Shown here: in pieces, positions 32,924 through 42,136 of the stretch
How the letters are laid out: the number at the start of each line of letters is the position of its first letter
Position numbering within the stretch: the stretch's first letter is position 1
Source: CAYPIE01 sp964410665
GTDB taxonomy: Bacteria; Planctomycetota; Planctomycetia; Gemmatales; Gemmataceae
DNA: 64,000 nucleotides
Reading direction: 5' to 3'
Assembly (NCBI GenBank): GCA_964410665.1
Contig: CAYPIE010000025.1
Span: 1 to 64,000, forward strand
The notes under the pieces: generated by a model
What the model was told of the DNA's origin: nothing
Databases searched by the model: none
Seen by the model: only the letters and a program-made list of their open reading frames with translations
Position numbers and translations under genes: made by a program

Positions 32924-35680
32924 CTAATTTGCAGTGCGTTCTTCGACTGCCGCCTGCGCGGCGGCCAAGCGAGCGATGGGAACACGCAGCGGTGAACAGC
33001 TCACATAGTCAAGCCCAAGCCGATGGCAAAACTTGACGCTGTCCGGGTCGCCCCCGTGTTCACCACAGATCCCCATCTTCATGGCGGCACGTCCCGAGCG
33101 TCCCCCCTGGACCCCAAGCCGCATCAGCTCGCCGACCCCGGGGAAATCAATGGTCTGAAACGGATCTCGTGCAAGGATGTCATTCTCGACGTACGGTTTG
33201 ATAAACGGCCCATAGTCGTCGCGGCTAACGCCGAGCGTGGTCTGGGTTAGGTCATTGGTCCCGAAGCTAAAGAACTCCGCTTCTTGGGCAATCTCGTGGG
33301 ACGCCATACAAGCGCGAGGCAGCTCGATCATGGTTCCCACCTGATATGGGACTTGCACACCCCGTTGAGCAAACACTTCGGCAGCGACCGCCCGGACCAC
33401 TTGGGCCTGAGACTTTAATTCTTTCAAGAAGCCAACCAGCGGAATCATCACCTCAGGATGCACCTCGATGCCTTCCTGGTGCACATCGCAAGCCGCCTCA
33501 AAAATGGCTTTCGCTTGCATGGCAACAATTTCCGGGTAGACAATCCCAAGCCGGCAGCCGCGGAAGCCAAGCATCGGATTCTGCTCGTGCAGTAGTTTCA
33601 CCCGTGTAGAGATTGCGTCCTCGCTCATCCCCGTCGAGGCGGCCAGTTTACCAATCAGCCGCGGGTCGTCTTGAAAGTGGCGTTCGCTGAGAAACTCGTG
33701 CAGCGGTGGATCGAGCGTACGGATGGTAACTGGCTTTCCCTTCATCGCCCGAAACAAACCGGCAAAGTCCTCGCGTTGAAAGGGCAAGAGCTTATCCACT
33801 GCCTTCTTGCGCTCTTCGACGGTCTCCGCGAGGATCATCTCGCGCATCGCCTGGATACGTTCCTCTCCGAAAAACATGTGTTCGGTGCGGCAGAGACCAA
33901 TCCCTTCAGCACCCAGGGTCACTGCGGTAGCCGCATCCGCGGGCTTATCGGCGTTGGTCCGCACGCGCAGACGGCGTTGCTCATCCGCCCAGGTCATGAG
34001 CTCGGCAAATTGTTGATACACCCGCGATTCTTCCGGCTTCAGGCTCTTCTCCAGAAGGACCTGGGCGACTTCACTGGGCCGGGTCTGGATCTTGCCGGCC
34101 AGCACCTCGCCTGTGAAGCCATCGATCGAAATCCAGTCGCCGTCCTTGAGCGTCTGCTCACCCACGGACACGGTCTTGTTGCGATAGTCAATCTTGAGCT
34201 CACCACAACCGACGATACACACTTTGCCCATCTGCCGGCTCACCACGGCCGCATGACTGGTCGCACCCCCAAAGGCCGTCAGGATACCATTGGCCACCCG
34301 CATCCCATCGAGATCTTCGGGACTGGTTTCGCGACGTACCAGAATGACCTGCCCCTCCTGATCATGGGGAGCGTGCTTCTCCGAGAAGGTAACCGCATCC
34401 TCGGCGAAAAACTTTATTTTGCCGGTTGCTGCCCCCGGACCCGCTTTGATCCCCTTGGTTAGCAGCTTCCCCTCATGGATGGCCACGCGTTTGGCCTCGG
34501 GATCGAAAATCGGCTGCAACAATTGGTTCAGGTCATCCGGGGGAATCCGCTTTGCCGACAAAGCCTCTTCTTTGTTGATCAGCCCCTCATCGACCATGTC
34601 TACCGCGATCCGTACCGCGGCAAACCCTGTACGTTTACCGTTGCGGGTTTGCAGCATCCATAGCTTGTTTTGCTGGATGGTGAACTCGATGTCCTGCATA
34701 TCACGGTAGTGCTGCTCGAGCTTATGGAAGACTTCAATTAGTTGCTTGTAAGCATCAGGCAGTTCATTCTCCATTTCCTGAATCTTCTTCGGCGTACGAA
34801 TACCCGCCACAACATCCTCACCCTGGGCATTGACTAGATATTCGCCATAGTAGATCGATTCGCCGGATGCAGGATCACGCGTGAAGGCCACCCCGGTCGC
34901 CGAGTCGTCGCCCATGTTGCCGAACACCATCGACTGGATATTGGCAGCTGTGCCCCACTCATGGGGAATATTGTATTGGCGACGATAGCTAATCGCACGA
35001 TCGTTCATCCACGAGCCAAAGACAGCACCAATCGCACCCCACATTTGCTCATAAGGGCTCTCCGGGAAGTCCTGTCCGGTAACCTCCTTGACCGCTTTCT
35101 TGAACTGGTGAGCGATCTCCTTGAGATCGTTGACATCCAGCTCGGTGTCCAGATGGACCCCCTTCTTTTCCTTGTACTGGTGCAAGATCACCTCGAAAGG
35201 ATCTTCTTCTTGCTTATTGGCTGGCTTCAGCCCCAGGACCACATCCCCATACATCTGGATAAATCGACGGTAGGTGTCCCAGGCAAATCGCTCATTGCCA
35301 GTCTTCTTGATCAGCCCTTGGAGGATCTCCTCATTGAGGCCAATGTTCAGAACTGTATCCATCATCCCGGGCATCGACTCACGGGCTCCCGAGCGACACG
35401 AGAGCAACAACGGGTTGTTGGGGTCACCCAGCTTCATGCCCATCGCTGCCTCGGTCTTGGCCAGCGCCTCGTCTACTTCCCCCTTCAATTTGGCGGGATA
35501 CTGGCGTTCGTTCGCGTAGAACGACGTACACACCTCGGTGGTCAGCGTGAATCCTGCCGGGACCGGAAGACCAATGTTGGTCATCTCCGCCAGGTTCGCT
35601 CCCTTGCCACCCAATAGCGAACGCATCTTGGCAGCCCCGTCAGCTTTGCCCGCGCCAAAAAAGTAAACGAGTTTCTCCAT
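32924..35680 (-). CDS. ppdK: Pyruvate, phosphate dikinase
   Basis: The 918-aa enzyme interconverts pyruvate, ATP and phosphate with phosphoenolpyruvate, AMP and pyrophosphate. Domains in order: ATP-grasp (LLGGKGANLAEM, RESMPGMMDTVLNIGL), swivelling phosphohistidine domain with the catalytic His in GGATSHAAVVSRQMGK at about 470, and the PEP-binding TIM barrel (GIGLCRTEHMFF, GFRGCRLGI, MIELPRACMAS, SFGTNDLTQ, GICGEHGG). Length and motifs are normal. It faces the protease gene across a hairpin and is divergent from the following gene. Role in gluconeogenesis or pyrophosphate-linked glycolysis. Confidence 0.97.
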   Translation of the reverse strand: MEKLVYFFGAGKADGAAKMRSLLGGKGANLAEMTNIGLPVPAGFTLTTEVCTSFYANERQYPAKLKGEVDEALAKTEAAMGMKLGDPNNPLLLSCRSGARESMPGMMDTVLNIGLNEEILQGLIKKTGNERFAWDTYRRFIQMYGDVVLGLKPANKQEEDPFEVILHQYKEKKGVHLDTELDVNDLKEIAHQFKKAVKEVTGQDFPESPYEQMWGAIGAVFGSWMNDRAISYRRQYNIPHEWGTAANIQSMVFGNMGDDSATGVAFTRDPASGESIYYGEYLVNAQGEDVVAGIRTPKKIQEMENELPDAYKQLIEVFHKLEQHYRDMQDIEFTIQQNKLWMLQTRNGKRTGFAAVRIAVDMVDEGLINKEEALSAKRIPPDDLNQLLQPIFDPEAKRVAIHEGKLLTKGIKAGPGAATGKIKFFAEDAVTFSEKHAPHDQEGQVILVRRETSPEDLDGMRVANGILTAFGGATSHAAVVSRQMGKVCIVGCGELKIDYRNKTVSVGEQTLKDGDWISIDGFTGEVLAGKIQTRPSEVAQVLLEKSLKPEESRVYQQFAELMTWADEQRRLRVRTNADKPADAATAVTLGAEGIGLCRTEHMFFGEERIQAMREMILAETVEERKKAVDKLLPFQREDFAGLFRAMKGKPVTIRTLDPPLHEFLSERHFQDDPRLIGKLAASTGMSEDAISTRVKLLHEQNPMLGFRGCRLGIVYPEIVAMQAKAIFEAACDVHQEGIEVHPEVMIPLVGFLKELKSQAQVVRAVAAEVFAQRGVQVPYQVGTMIELPRACMASHEIAQEAEFFSFGTNDLTQTTLGVSRDDYGPFIKPYVENDILARDPFQTIDFPGVGELMRLGVQGGRSGRAAMKMGICGEHGGDPDSVKFCHRLGLDYVSCSPLRVPIARLAAAQAAVEERTAN

Positions 35681-35852
35681 CGTCCGATTGCCCCATGGTC
35701 TGAGGGTGAAGCTTTGTTAGGATATTATTTGCGTTATATGGATGATGGCTGCTCCCGTCAAAGGGGAAACTATTGCCCAGCGACCCAGGCTCGCCTATCT
35801 CAACGCTTGCTTTCAACACGCTTTTGTCGGTCGCAACCCCCCGAGTGCAGAT

Positions 35853-37328
35853 ATGCTCATGGTTCTCTCGCTTCTCCAAGGATTGCTCAACTTTGTGGTA
35901 CCGTGGCTGCTGATGCCTCAGCTGGATGAAGCATGCTTCGCGATGCCGACCATGCGACAAGCTGGATTGACAGATAAGCCTAATTGGATAGGGGTGGGCA
36001 ACCGCGCATCCCAGCTTCGACCCCGACCGATCACCCAAGCCTTTGGCTATACCCGAACCCGCTTTGCTGACGACCGCCCGGGCGAAATCGGTGGCACGAT
36101 CGTCCGAGCTGCGACTCCCGCCTGGTATGCTCGGCCATGTCCGCAACGCACCTTGACCGACCGGTTTTCTGCGAGCGGCACGTTTGCCATTCGTGCATCG
36201 GAGAGTTCGAGCGGTGCCTTTATCGGCTGGTTTAATGCCAAGCAACCGCATGGTATCGGTCGGCCCCTGCAATCCCTTGGTCTGCATCTCGATGGAGAAG
36301 CCAGTGGCCTACGTCTAGCCATCAGGATCATTACTGCCTCAAATCGTTCCTGTGGTACCTACATTACTCCTTTTGTTCCTGGGGGTGCTCGGCCCACACC
36401 CATTCGGAATGACGGCACTCGTTATCACTGGTCGCTGACCTACGATCCCGAAGTCAACGCCAGCAAGTGTCAGTTGAAGTTTCACATCAAGAGCTTACAG
36501 GGGCCCGCCGAGCCCTTTGAGACAAGGGTCTTCACGCTCAACCTGCCCGCCGGTTTCCAAGCCGAGAGCACCCGATTCGATCGCTTTGGGGTCATGAGTG
36601 TCACGCGGCCCGGGAATCCATTACGCCTCTACCTCGCTAGGCTGAAAGTCCATGGACAAGCCATCAATTTGAATCGGGACCCTCACTGGGAGGGACAACT
36701 CAATCAGCAAACCTACGAGGAACCGATCCGGAGTGGTGTCCAGAACTTTGGGTGGAATTCGGAATCCCATCGAGCCCAGGGGGACAAGCCGGGTGAGATC
36801 GGTGGCTGGTTTTGGCGCACTGATCGAGGTTATGCTTCCTATGTCGATCGGGTCGGACCACTGCGGATGAATCAGCCACTTCGGGCCAAGGGCAAGGTGA
36901 TTTTGGTCGCTGGAGCCCCCGACTCGAACATGGCCTTTGGCTGGTTCACGGCAACGGAATCAGAGAAGTCACCAGCGGTTCAGGGTCCTTTTCTTGGAAT
37001 TTGCATCGGTGGCCCGACCCGGGTTGGTCACTACTTCCTGCCTCAGCTGGTCGTCAACGGCGAACGTCATCGCCCCAATCGCGGCCCTTTATTACGACCT
37101 GGCCATCCGCTGGAATGGTCACTCGTTTATGATCCACTGGCCAACCACGGAGTCGGGGTGGTGACAGCCACGCTAGGCAACGAGAAGATTACTCTGCCGT
37201 TGCCCTCGAAGGCGAAACGAGTACTCCCAGCTCTCGATCAGTTTGGCCTATTGAGCACTCATCCAAGTGGTGGGATGTTACAGCTTTATTTGGACGATAT
37301 ATGCTATACCGCTCAACACCCAAAGTGA
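35853..37328 (+). CDS. Secreted protein with two homologous beta-rich domains
   Basis: I do not recognise the family. The 491-aa product from ATG 35853 has a hydrophobic leader (MLMVLSLLQGLLNFVVPWLL) and two related halves. Each has a DDRPGEIGGTIVRA / DKPGEIGGWFWRT start, a FIGWFNA / AFGWFTA strand, an HWSLTYDPEVN / EWSLVYDPLAN segment, a DRFGVMSV / DQFGLLST segment and a terminal LRLYLARLKV / LQLYLDDICY. This suggests two jelly-roll or laminin-G-like modules, possibly carbohydrate-binding. The frame extends 37 codons upstream without leader character. Confidence 0.75.
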   Translation: MLMVLSLLQGLLNFVVPWLLMPQLDEACFAMPTMRQAGLTDKPNWIGVGNRASQLRPRPITQAFGYTRTRFADDRPGEIGGTIVRAATPAWYARPCPQRTLTDRFSASGTFAIRASESSSGAFIGWFNAKQPHGIGRPLQSLGLHLDGEASGLRLAIRIITASNRSCGTYITPFVPGGARPTPIRNDGTRYHWSLTYDPEVNASKCQLKFHIKSLQGPAEPFETRVFTLNLPAGFQAESTRFDRFGVMSVTRPGNPLRLYLARLKVHGQAINLNRDPHWEGQLNQQTYEEPIRSGVQNFGWNSESHRAQGDKPGEIGGWFWRTDRGYASYVDRVGPLRMNQPLRAKGKVILVAGAPDSNMAFGWFTATESEKSPAVQGPFLGICIGGPTRVGHYFLPQLVVNGERHRPNRGPLLRPGHPLEWSLVYDPLANHGVGVVTATLGNEKITLPLPSKAKRVLPALDQFGLLSTHPSGGMLQLYLDDICYTAQHPK

Positions 37329-37336
37329 GATCTAAC

Positions 37337-39298
37337 TCAGGCCTCCATGCCATCGATGAAACGCCGACAGTCGGGCAATGCCGCCAAGAAGGTTTTCCCA
37401 TATCCCTTGGTTAATACGCGTGGGTCGAAAAGCACCACCATGCCCCGATCCTTCACGGTTCGGATCAGCCGTCCAAAGCCTTGCTTGAGTTTGATGATGG
37501 CCTGAGGCACTTGATAATCCCGAAAAGCATTGCCCCCCTCCGCTTCGATGGCTTCCAAGCGTGCCTGAATGAGAGGACGATCCGGGACCGCGAATGGAAG
37601 CTTGGTGATCAGGACATTACTCAGCGCTTCCCCCTTGACATCGACACCCTGCCAAAAGCTGTCTACGCCGAACAAGACCGCCCCAGGGGTTGCTCGGAAT
37701 TGCTCGAGCAGTTTCCCCGGTGGTACCCCCTCGCCCTGACAGAAGAGGGGAAAACCCACTTGCCGTAGATGCGTTTTCACCTTCGATGCCGTGCGTTGCA
37801 GAAAGTGATAGCTGGTGAACAGCACAAATGCCCGCCCCTGGCTACGAGCAATGTACTCCAAAAGGTGTTCGGCTACCTGGCTCTCAAACTCAGCTGGGAA
37901 ACGCGAAGGGTCGGGTAGCTTTCGAAACAAATGCAACTCTACTTGACGGCGATAGTCAAACGGACTGCCCAGTTGCAGTGTCTCAGCTTCTCCCAACCCG
38001 AGACGTGTCTGAGCATGCGAAAAACCGGTTGTTCCGCCTGAGCTCAGGGTAGCACTCGTCATGATGACCGTGGGCACACGCTCGTAAAGCTGCTCGCGAA
38101 GGGCTGCCCCCACAGCAATCGGAGCACTAACCAGAGCCAAGCGCTGGCGTTCGCCACGGGGCTCAACCCAGTAGACCTGCCCTGCAAGGGTCTGACCAAG
38201 CCAGTGGCGAATGCTCATCGCCTGGGTCCGACAACGTTCGCTGGCACTGGTGAGCTCAATCTTTTCCTCATCGGTCTTCACCCGCTCGCCCAAATCTTCC
38301 AGGTGACTCGCCAACTTGTCCAGTTCTTCCGAAAGACAATCCGGAACGATCTCCGGCTCGCGAACCCGACCGTTGGTCTGTCGATTCCCCTGATACCACA
38401 AGGCCACTCCTGAAAAAAACCGCTCGAGCGCCTGCCGGGCCATCTCCACCAGATTCGCGCTATCGGCATCACCATGCACCAACAACAGCCCTCGGTTGTG
38501 CCGAGGTGCCAGCAGCTGGCTCAGAAGATATTCGATCGACCCGTGTCTCACTTGAAGCCCCAAGTGATCTGCGGCCACATCTTCCAAAGTGTGCGCTTCA
38601 TCAAAGATGACTACCTGATACTGGGGAAGTAATCCCCCACCGGTTCGCCGCAAAGCCAGGTCGCTGAAAAACAAGGCATGATTGACGATCAGGATTTGCG
38701 CCCCGTGGGCTGCGCGGCGAGCCTGATAGTAAAAACAGCGACTATAGTCTGGGCAGCTCCGGCCCAGGCAGTTGCCCTTATCGCTCGCGACCAAATCCCA
38801 AACCAATGGCAGAGGCTGGATGGCCAGGTCGGCTCGACTGCCATCCACTGTTTGTCGGGACCAGCGACCAATATGCACTAGTTGTTCCATTCCCAGGCGA
38901 TCGGCCACCAGCGCGTTCATCCGCTGCTGGGCAACACGGAGCCGACGTAGACTAATATAGTTGCCGCGACCCTTGACCAGCACGGCCTTGAAGTCTTGGT
39001 CGAAAACGTCGTACAAAAATGGGATGTCTTTTTCGACCAGCTGCTGCTGGAGGTTGATGGTATGCGTGGAAATGACCACCTTACACTGGGGGTCAGCCAA
39101 GACGGTCTGGATAACCGGAACTAGGTAGGCAAAACTCTTCCCTACGCCCGTCCCCGCCTCGACCATCAGGTGGTGCCCATTGGTGATTGCCGATTCAACC
39201 GCCTCGGCCATCTGTCGCTGTTGCGGACGGCTTTCAAAATCGGGCCAGTGTTGGGCAATCCACCCCTGAGGGCCGAGGATAGCGGTACTACTATTCAT
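37337..39298 (-). CDS. DinG/Rad3-family ATP-dependent DNA helicase
   Basis: The 653-aa superfamily 2 helicase has Walker A (MVEAGTGVGKSFAYLVPV), motif Ia (VVISTHTINLQQQL), the Fe-S Cys cluster region (GNCLGRSCPDYSRCFYYQ, three closely spaced Cys), DEAH (VVIFDEAHTLEDVA), and C-terminal motifs GRAFVLFTSYHFLQ, FGVDSFWQGVDVKG and QGFGRLIRTVKDRG. DinG-type enzymes resolve R-loops or replication blocks; YoaA is another possible orthologue. No exonuclease domain is fused. It converges with the two-domain secreted protein gene, 9 bp apart. Confidence 0.92.
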   Translation of the reverse strand: MNSSTAILGPQGWIAQHWPDFESRPQQRQMAEAVESAITNGHHLMVEAGTGVGKSFAYLVPVIQTVLADPQCKVVISTHTINLQQQLVEKDIPFLYDVFDQDFKAVLVKGRGNYISLRRLRVAQQRMNALVADRLGMEQLVHIGRWSRQTVDGSRADLAIQPLPLVWDLVASDKGNCLGRSCPDYSRCFYYQARRAAHGAQILIVNHALFFSDLALRRTGGGLLPQYQVVIFDEAHTLEDVAADHLGLQVRHGSIEYLLSQLLAPRHNRGLLLVHGDADSANLVEMARQALERFFSGVALWYQGNRQTNGRVREPEIVPDCLSEELDKLASHLEDLGERVKTDEEKIELTSASERCRTQAMSIRHWLGQTLAGQVYWVEPRGERQRLALVSAPIAVGAALREQLYERVPTVIMTSATLSSGGTTGFSHAQTRLGLGEAETLQLGSPFDYRRQVELHLFRKLPDPSRFPAEFESQVAEHLLEYIARSQGRAFVLFTSYHFLQRTASKVKTHLRQVGFPLFCQGEGVPPGKLLEQFRATPGAVLFGVDSFWQGVDVKGEALSNVLITKLPFAVPDRPLIQARLEAIEAEGGNAFRDYQVPQAIIKLKQGFGRLIRTVKDRGMVVLFDPRVLTKGYGKTFLAALPDCRRFIDGMEA

Positions 39299-39542
39299 GA
39301 GGTTATTTTGGCCGCAACCCTAATCGACGTAAAGGTCGGCAGACCGGTGAAACCGTTCCCAGATTGGCTTGAGGATTCCATCTGGAGCATGACGATCGGT
39401 CGATCACCACGGAAGCTCCCCGCCGCCGCTGAAGGACATTCACAAAACGAGGCTGTCCGCAGGTGGTTTTGCATCGGCATATGCCCTTGAATCAAGCCTG
39501 CTACTTGGAGCGGCCGCGAAGCTTATTTGCTTGGAGGAAGCT

Positions 39543-40145
39543 GTGACGGAACCAACGGGATCGGTAACTACCTGGATTGCCGCACTGAAAGCGGGCGACT
39601 CGTTGGCTGCCCAGCCGATCTGGGAACGCTACTACCTACGCTTGGTCGGGTTAGCGCGGCGGAAATTGGCGTCCAGCCGACGGGGGGTGAATGATGCCGA
39701 TGACGTCGTTCAGAATGCTCTGTTGAGCTTTTTCCTGGGGGTAGCCAACCATCGCTTTCTACAGCTTCACGACCGCGACAACCTTTGGCGGCTTCTGGTG
39801 GTGATCACCGCGCGAAAGGTCCTTGACCAGCAGGCTCACGACCGGGCGCAGCGTCGAGGTGGCCAGGTTCAAGTCCGGTCCCTTTCGGAACCCCTCGACT
39901 CCGACTCGTCCGATGCAGGCATCGAGCAGATCATCGGAGAGGAGCCGACCCCGGAGTTCGCCGCCGAGGTCGCTGAGGAATGCCAGCGGCTGCTGGAGCG
40001 GCTCGGAGACCCTTCCCTCCGCGAAGTCGCCGTCTGGAAGATGGAGGGGTTCACCAACCAGGAGATCGCTTCGAAAATGGAGGTGTCGTTGCGGACGGTC
40101 GCGCGAAAGCTTGAAGCGATCCGTGTGGTCTGGGAGACCAGCTGA
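39543..40145 (+). CDS. ECF-type RNA polymerase sigma factor (PF07638 group)
   Basis: The 200-aa protein has sigma region 2 (PIWERYYLRLVGLARRKLAS, DADDVVQNALLSFF) and region 4 (LREVAVWKMEGFTNQEIASK, MEVSLRTVARKLEAIRVVWE). Planctomycetes have many such ECF factors, usually next to large Ser/Thr kinases as here. GGAGG lies 5 nt before the GTG at 39543, so this start is preferred to TTG 39531. No anti-sigma gene is adjacent. Control by the nearby kinase (42137-45301) is a plausible inference. Confidence 0.9.
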   Translation: MTEPTGSVTTWIAALKAGDSLAAQPIWERYYLRLVGLARRKLASSRRGVNDADDVVQNALLSFFLGVANHRFLQLHDRDNLWRLLVVITARKVLDQQAHDRAQRRGGQVQVRSLSEPLDSDSSDAGIEQIIGEEPTPEFAAEVAEECQRLLERLGDPSLREVAVWKMEGFTNQEIASKMEVSLRTVARKLEAIRVVWETS

Positions 40146-40217
40146 GAGGTGCGTATGGAGCGTGGCCAGGTGAGGGGAAGGTTCCCCTCGACCCGACTTC
40201 CAAAATCGTAGATCCTA

Positions 40218-41810
40218 TCAGACGTAAATGGGGTACCACGATGGGTATCCGCCCAGGGCATCATAGGCCTCAACCCCGTCGCCCGGGAGGTATGCCTGAG
40301 TCCACAGATGTCTCGGCGAGGCAGGGGTCTTGCTGTAGTACCCGGCATAGTTCACTTGGAACGAGCCGGCATTGTAGTTGTTGCCGATATCATCGTAGGG
40401 GCTCACTACAACCAGGTCGTGGTAGAAATCTTGACCCCCGTCAAAGTTGCCAAGAGCAAGATCCGTCCCGTACAAGTCCCCCGGCTGAGGGCTGAAGTTG
40501 CGCAGCCGGCGGTTTAGTACGAAGCCGCTGTTGTCGTAGACGTGCCCGAGGAATACCTCCCCGGAGGAGTTGGAACCCGGTGCGCCGATCGCCAACTCAC
40601 TGAACTCGGTGGCGTCGAGCGAGAAGCCAAACTGCATGTAGCGCAGATTGCTTGCGCCGCGCTGGAAAAGGTCGGACCTAATGTCAACATGCCGGCTCGT
40701 TGACATCCCACGCCGCTCTCCAAAGACCACATGGACAATCCCTGCATCCTGCACGGATCCAAGGTCTTCGTGAGGAACCCCGATCACCAAGTCATCGTAG
40801 ATGTCCCGGACGTCATCGTAAGGGTTCGCGTTGAAGCTCCCAGCTGCCAAGCTGTAGCCGAAGTGATCCCCGACCTCCGCTCGGGTCTCCAGACCGGCGG
40901 TATCTTGATGCAGCCGCTCGTTACCACCGATGGCCGGGGTTAGTCCATACCGCGAACCGAACAGCACGTTGACCGACCCAGCCGCGTCGATCCCGTTCAC
41001 CCGGTCAAACGGGACCCCGATCGCCAGGTCATCTCGGCCGTCGCCGTTGAAATCTCCCGAGGCCAAGGCGAAACCAAACTGGTCACCTCGCTCAGCTCGT
41101 CCAGCTAAGTCGATCCCGTCGATGACTTGACTCTGGGAAATAAACTGGTCGCCAGACCCAGTAATCCCCCCGCCCTGTCCGACTGCTCCACGGCGGCCGT
41201 AAAGGACCGTTACCGCGCCACCATCCACCATTGAACCGAGATCCTCCCGAGGCACCCCGACGGCTAAATCATCCGCACCGTCACCGTTGTAGTCGCCGGT
41301 GCTTAGCACGGCACCGAAACCGTCCCCGGCCTCCGCAGGGCTGTTCACCCCTGGACTGTCCTGGTGCCAACCTTGCGTGCCTGTCGTAGTCAGCCCGATC
41401 CCCGGCCGGCCGTAGAGGATTCGAACGGCCCCTGCCTGGGCATCCCGACCGATTTGGTTCCCAGGAATCCCGATGGCAAGATCGTCGGTACCATCACCGT
41501 TGAAGTCGCCCGCGGCCACGGCAAACCCGAACTGTTCATAGGCAAAAACTTGCCGATCCGTTCGGAACATGCTCTGGTCGAAGCGCTGGACTCGGTTCGT
41601 GACCAACCCGTTGCCCCGCACTCCGTACAAGACATGGACTTCACCCCCGTCGCGGGCCCCACGGATATCTTCGCGCGGTGAGCCGATCGCTAGATCGTCA
41701 ACCCCGTCCGCGTTAAAGTCACCGACCGTAGTCGATGGAACGCTGCGATCTTCCAGCGATTCAAAACCTAATGGACGCTTACGGTGCAGATTTGCGTTTT
41801 CTGGTTTCAT
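40218..41810 (-). CDS. FG-GAP (integrin alpha-like) repeat protein
   Basis: The 530-aa product begins with the planctomycete surface-protein N-terminal motif (PLGFESLEDRSVPS) instead of a classic signal peptide. It then carries about seven FG-GAP repeats of the type GDFNGDGTDDLAIGIPGNQI, each with a calcium-binding DxNxDGxDD loop, forming a beta-propeller. It is likely exported or surface located. The last repeats are more divergent. It lies between the ECF sigma gene and the kinase, on the other strand. Confidence 0.88.
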   Translation of the reverse strand: MKPENANLHRKRPLGFESLEDRSVPSTTVGDFNADGVDDLAIGSPREDIRGARDGGEVHVLYGVRGNGLVTNRVQRFDQSMFRTDRQVFAYEQFGFAVAAGDFNGDGTDDLAIGIPGNQIGRDAQAGAVRILYGRPGIGLTTTGTQGWHQDSPGVNSPAEAGDGFGAVLSTGDYNGDGADDLAVGVPREDLGSMVDGGAVTVLYGRRGAVGQGGGITGSGDQFISQSQVIDGIDLAGRAERGDQFGFALASGDFNGDGRDDLAIGVPFDRVNGIDAAGSVNVLFGSRYGLTPAIGGNERLHQDTAGLETRAEVGDHFGYSLAAGSFNANPYDDVRDIYDDLVIGVPHEDLGSVQDAGIVHVVFGERRGMSTSRHVDIRSDLFQRGASNLRYMQFGFSLDATEFSELAIGAPGSNSSGEVFLGHVYDNSGFVLNRRLRNFSPQPGDLYGTDLALGNFDGGQDFYHDLVVVSPYDDIGNNYNAGSFQVNYAGYYSKTPASPRHLWTQAYLPGDGVEAYDALGGYPSWYPIYV

Positions 41811-42136
41811 GGTAAGGCTCTCTTGGCTATGCTTCTGTTCAATTGTGACACGTTCGCGAATCAGGTCCCCTGAAGAACGCCCTCAGCGACCTGGTCTATT
41901 GGGGAGATCCGCCAGTGCTCAGAAAGCATGCCAAGGAAAATGGGAGAAAGCGGTTCGAGGGACGCATGGCGGGTAAGCTCACAATGAGTCAAGGATCTTT
42001 GTTGCCTCCAGACGGATCGCCCCTCAGAATAACGATCGGATCAACGAAAAAACCGCAGATCCGTGGGCTGCAGGTCGCAGTCTCTTCGCTCCCAGTGACC
42101 CTTGCCGAAGAGAACCGATGAACACGGAGAGGACGC
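41811..42136. other. Divergent region between FG-GAP gene and kinase
   Basis: About 325 bp. No gene is seen. It probably holds promoters for both genes; a GGAGAGG ribosome-binding site for the kinase is at its right edge. Confidence 0.4.

Noticed and set aside
41364..41976. Plus frames opposite the FG-GAP gene start
   Set aside because: Arg/Pro-rich shadow translations without ribosome-binding sites or family similarity.
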